Below, in pieces: positions 4,276 to 5,210 of a DNA stretch of 5,210 nucleotides (position 1 is its first letter; each line of letters opens with the position of its first letter). The DNA is from Lachnospiraceae bacterium UBA7143. GTDB taxonomy: Bacteria; Bacillota; Clostridia; Lachnospirales; Lachnospiraceae. The position numbers and the translations under genes are program-made. The notes beneath the pieces were generated by a model. It was given only the letters and a program-made list of their open reading frames with translations, ran no database searches and was not told the origin of the DNA. The stretch covers positions 1-5,210 of the forward strand of contig DKWV01000042.1 in NCBI GenBank assembly GCA_002491905.1. The letters run 5' to 3'.

Positions 4276-4335
4276 AAGCGAAACTTAGAAATACTTGGAT
4301 TGCGTGTTTTGCAATCCCAGTATTTCTTTTCGCTT
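4276..4335 (-). other. Long imperfect hairpin just after rpsD
   Basis: Starts 2 nt beyond the rpsD stop codon. Outer stem AAGCGAAA (4276-4283) with TTTCGCTT (4328-4335). Inner stem GAAATACT (4288-4295) plus GGATTGC (4297-4303) with GCAATCC (4311-4317) plus AGTATTTC (4319-4326), one mismatch and a 7-nt loop. That makes 23 base pairs in 60 nt. No U-tract follows. The pairing is seen directly; a role in uncoupling rpoA from the ribosomal genes is only a guess. Confidence 0.5.
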
Positions 4336-4337
4336 TG

Positions 4338-4931
4338 TTATTTGGAGTACAACTCGACGATAAGCATCTCGTCTACCGGAACATCAATCATCTCTCTGGT
4401 AGGAAGGTATTTCACGGTCCCCTTCATTGCCTCCTGATCTACCTCAATCCACTCGGGAACCAGTCTGCCGCCAGTCACCTCGAGAATATCTTTATATCTC
4501 TGCAGGGATCTTGCCTTCTCCTTCACCTCGATCACATCCCCTGCCTTAACCAGATAGGAAGGGATCTGTACCGGCTTGCCGTTTACCAGGAAATGCTTGT
4601 GGCCTACTACCTGTCTGGCCTCTCTTCTCGTTCTGGCAAAGCCCATTCTGAACACAACGCTGTCCAGTCTGCTCTCCAGCATAACCATCAGGTTTTCACC
4701 TGTCTGGCCTTTCATTCTGTCGGCCTTCTCATAATAGTTTCTAAAAGGTCTCTCCAGCACACCATAGATGAACTTAGCCTTCTGCTTCTCTCTTAACTGC
4801 AGACCATACTCGCTGATCTTCTTGCCGGCTCTTGCGGATGTTCTGTTAGACTTCTTGTCATATCCTAAAAAAGTAGGATCAAGATCAAGGGATCTGCATC
4901 TTTTTAATACGGGAACTCTGTTTACTGCCAT
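4338..4931 (-). CDS. rpsD: 30S ribosomal protein S4, 197 aa
   Basis: Primary 16S rRNA-binding protein that starts 30S assembly, and an autogenous regulator in several bacteria. The N-terminal region (about 1-85) contains the conserved EYGLQLREKQKAKFIYGVLERPFRNYY segment in two parts (residues 41-60 and 61-67). An S4 RNA-binding domain runs from about 86 to 148 (LESRLDSVVFRMGFARTRRE, VGHKHFLVNGKPV, PSYLVKAGDVI). The usual family length is about 200 aa. Only one cysteine (Cys12) is present, so this is the zinc-free (C-minus) form that lacks the four-cysteine N-terminal site. Start: ATG with GAAAGGAG 9 nt upstream (4941-4948). It sits 53 nt after rpsK and 128 nt before rpoA. Confidence 0.98.
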   Translation of the reverse strand: MAVNRVPVLKRCRSLDLDPTFLGYDKKSNRTSARAGKKISEYGLQLREKQKAKFIYGVLERPFRNYYEKADRMKGQTGENLMVMLESRLDSVVFRMGFARTRREARQVVGHKHFLVNGKPVQIPSYLVKAGDVIEVKEKARSLQRYKDILEVTGGRLVPEWIEVDQEAMKGTVKYLPTREMIDVPVDEMLIVELYSK

Positions 4932-4984
4932 GATTTCTGGCTCCTTTCTGTTTTGTTTACAGTACCTCAGTACCTTCTTCCAAA

Positions 4985-5210
4985 TTAAACTCTACGTCTC
5001 TTAGGCGGACGGCATCCATTGTGAGGTACGGGCGTCACGTCGCGGATGCTGGTCACTTCCAGACCGCATGCCTGCAGCGCACGGATCGCAGCCTCGCGGC
5101 CCGAACCGGGACCCTTTACCATAACATCCACCGTCTTCAATCCGTGGATAAGAGCAGCCTTCGTCGCTGTCTCTGCAGCCATCTGTGCCGCATAGGGAGT
5201 AGATTTCCTT
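4985..5210 (-). CDS. rpsK: 30S ribosomal protein S11, C-terminal part (truncated by window edge)
   Basis: Small-subunit protein of the platform, near the mRNA exit region. The visible 74 residues are the C-terminal part of the usual roughly 130. They begin with RKSTPYAAQMAAETA, continue through GLKTVDVMVKGPGSGREAAI, and end with the hallmark DVTPVPHNGCRPPKRRRV. The frame continues without a stop to the right edge, so the start lies outside the window; the internal ATG at 5180-5182 is not the start. It lies upstream of rpsD in the alpha operon. Confidence 0.97.
   Translation of the reverse strand, partial: RKSTPYAAQMAAETATKAALIHGLKTVDVMVKGPGSGREAAIRALQACGLEVTSIRDVTPVPHNGCRPPKRRRV

Noticed and set aside
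4932..4984. Direct repeat GGTACTG-A-GGTACTG in the rpsK-rpsD gap as a regulatory element
   Set aside because: Two 7-bp copies are too short to separate from chance and no binding protein suggests itself.

Overview
The window looks like the chromosome of a motile Gram-positive gut-type Clostridia, most likely a Lachnospiraceae of the Roseburia kind. The reasons are a flagellin with Lachnospiraceae/CBir1-like ends, strong AAGGAGG ribosome-binding sites, a zinc-free S4, an L17 with a large insertion, and a CsrA-controlled flagellin leader. The genus is an inference.

Right side (about 2500-5210, minus strand): the distal alpha operon in its usual order, rpsK (partial) - rpsD - rpoA - rplQ, closed by an intrinsic terminator at 2497-2541. 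The 128 bp between rpsD and rpoA contain two strong hairpins with no obvious role.

Left side (about 20-1660, minus strand): csrA followed by the flagellin gene hag and a terminator. The hag leader has a 10-bp hairpin presenting AGGA in its tetraloop, and a second GGA in the Shine-Dalgarno. This is the two-site arrangement by which CsrA represses hag in Bacillus subtilis.

Middle (1697-2451): the most interesting part. A 192-residue tyrosine recombinase with a complete R-K-H-R-H-Y set lies between two 29-bp inverted repeats (27/29 identical). Each repeat is built like a recombinase core site, with 11-bp inverted arms around a 7-bp asymmetric spacer, and the two spacers point in opposite directions. 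Just inside the right repeat, 18 bp past the recombinase stop, is a near-consensus sigma-28/SigD promoter (TAAA-N15-CCGATAT). As sequenced it points away from csrA-hag and runs straight into a terminator formed by the right repeat and its flanking A and T tracts. If the 755-bp segment inverts, the promoter would lie about 100 bp upstream of csrA, facing csrA-hag, with no U-tract in the way. I therefore read the region as a self-encoded flagellin phase-variation switch captured in its OFF orientation. Its layout resembles Salmonella Hin/fljB, but it uses a tyrosine recombinase. Inversion itself is inferred and not shown by this single sequence.

Together the left and middle parts suggest two layers of flagellin control: a DNA-inversion switch for transcription, and CsrA repression of translation from the same transcript. 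The largest gene-free stretch is 2360-2602, which holds the promoter, the right repeat and two terminators.
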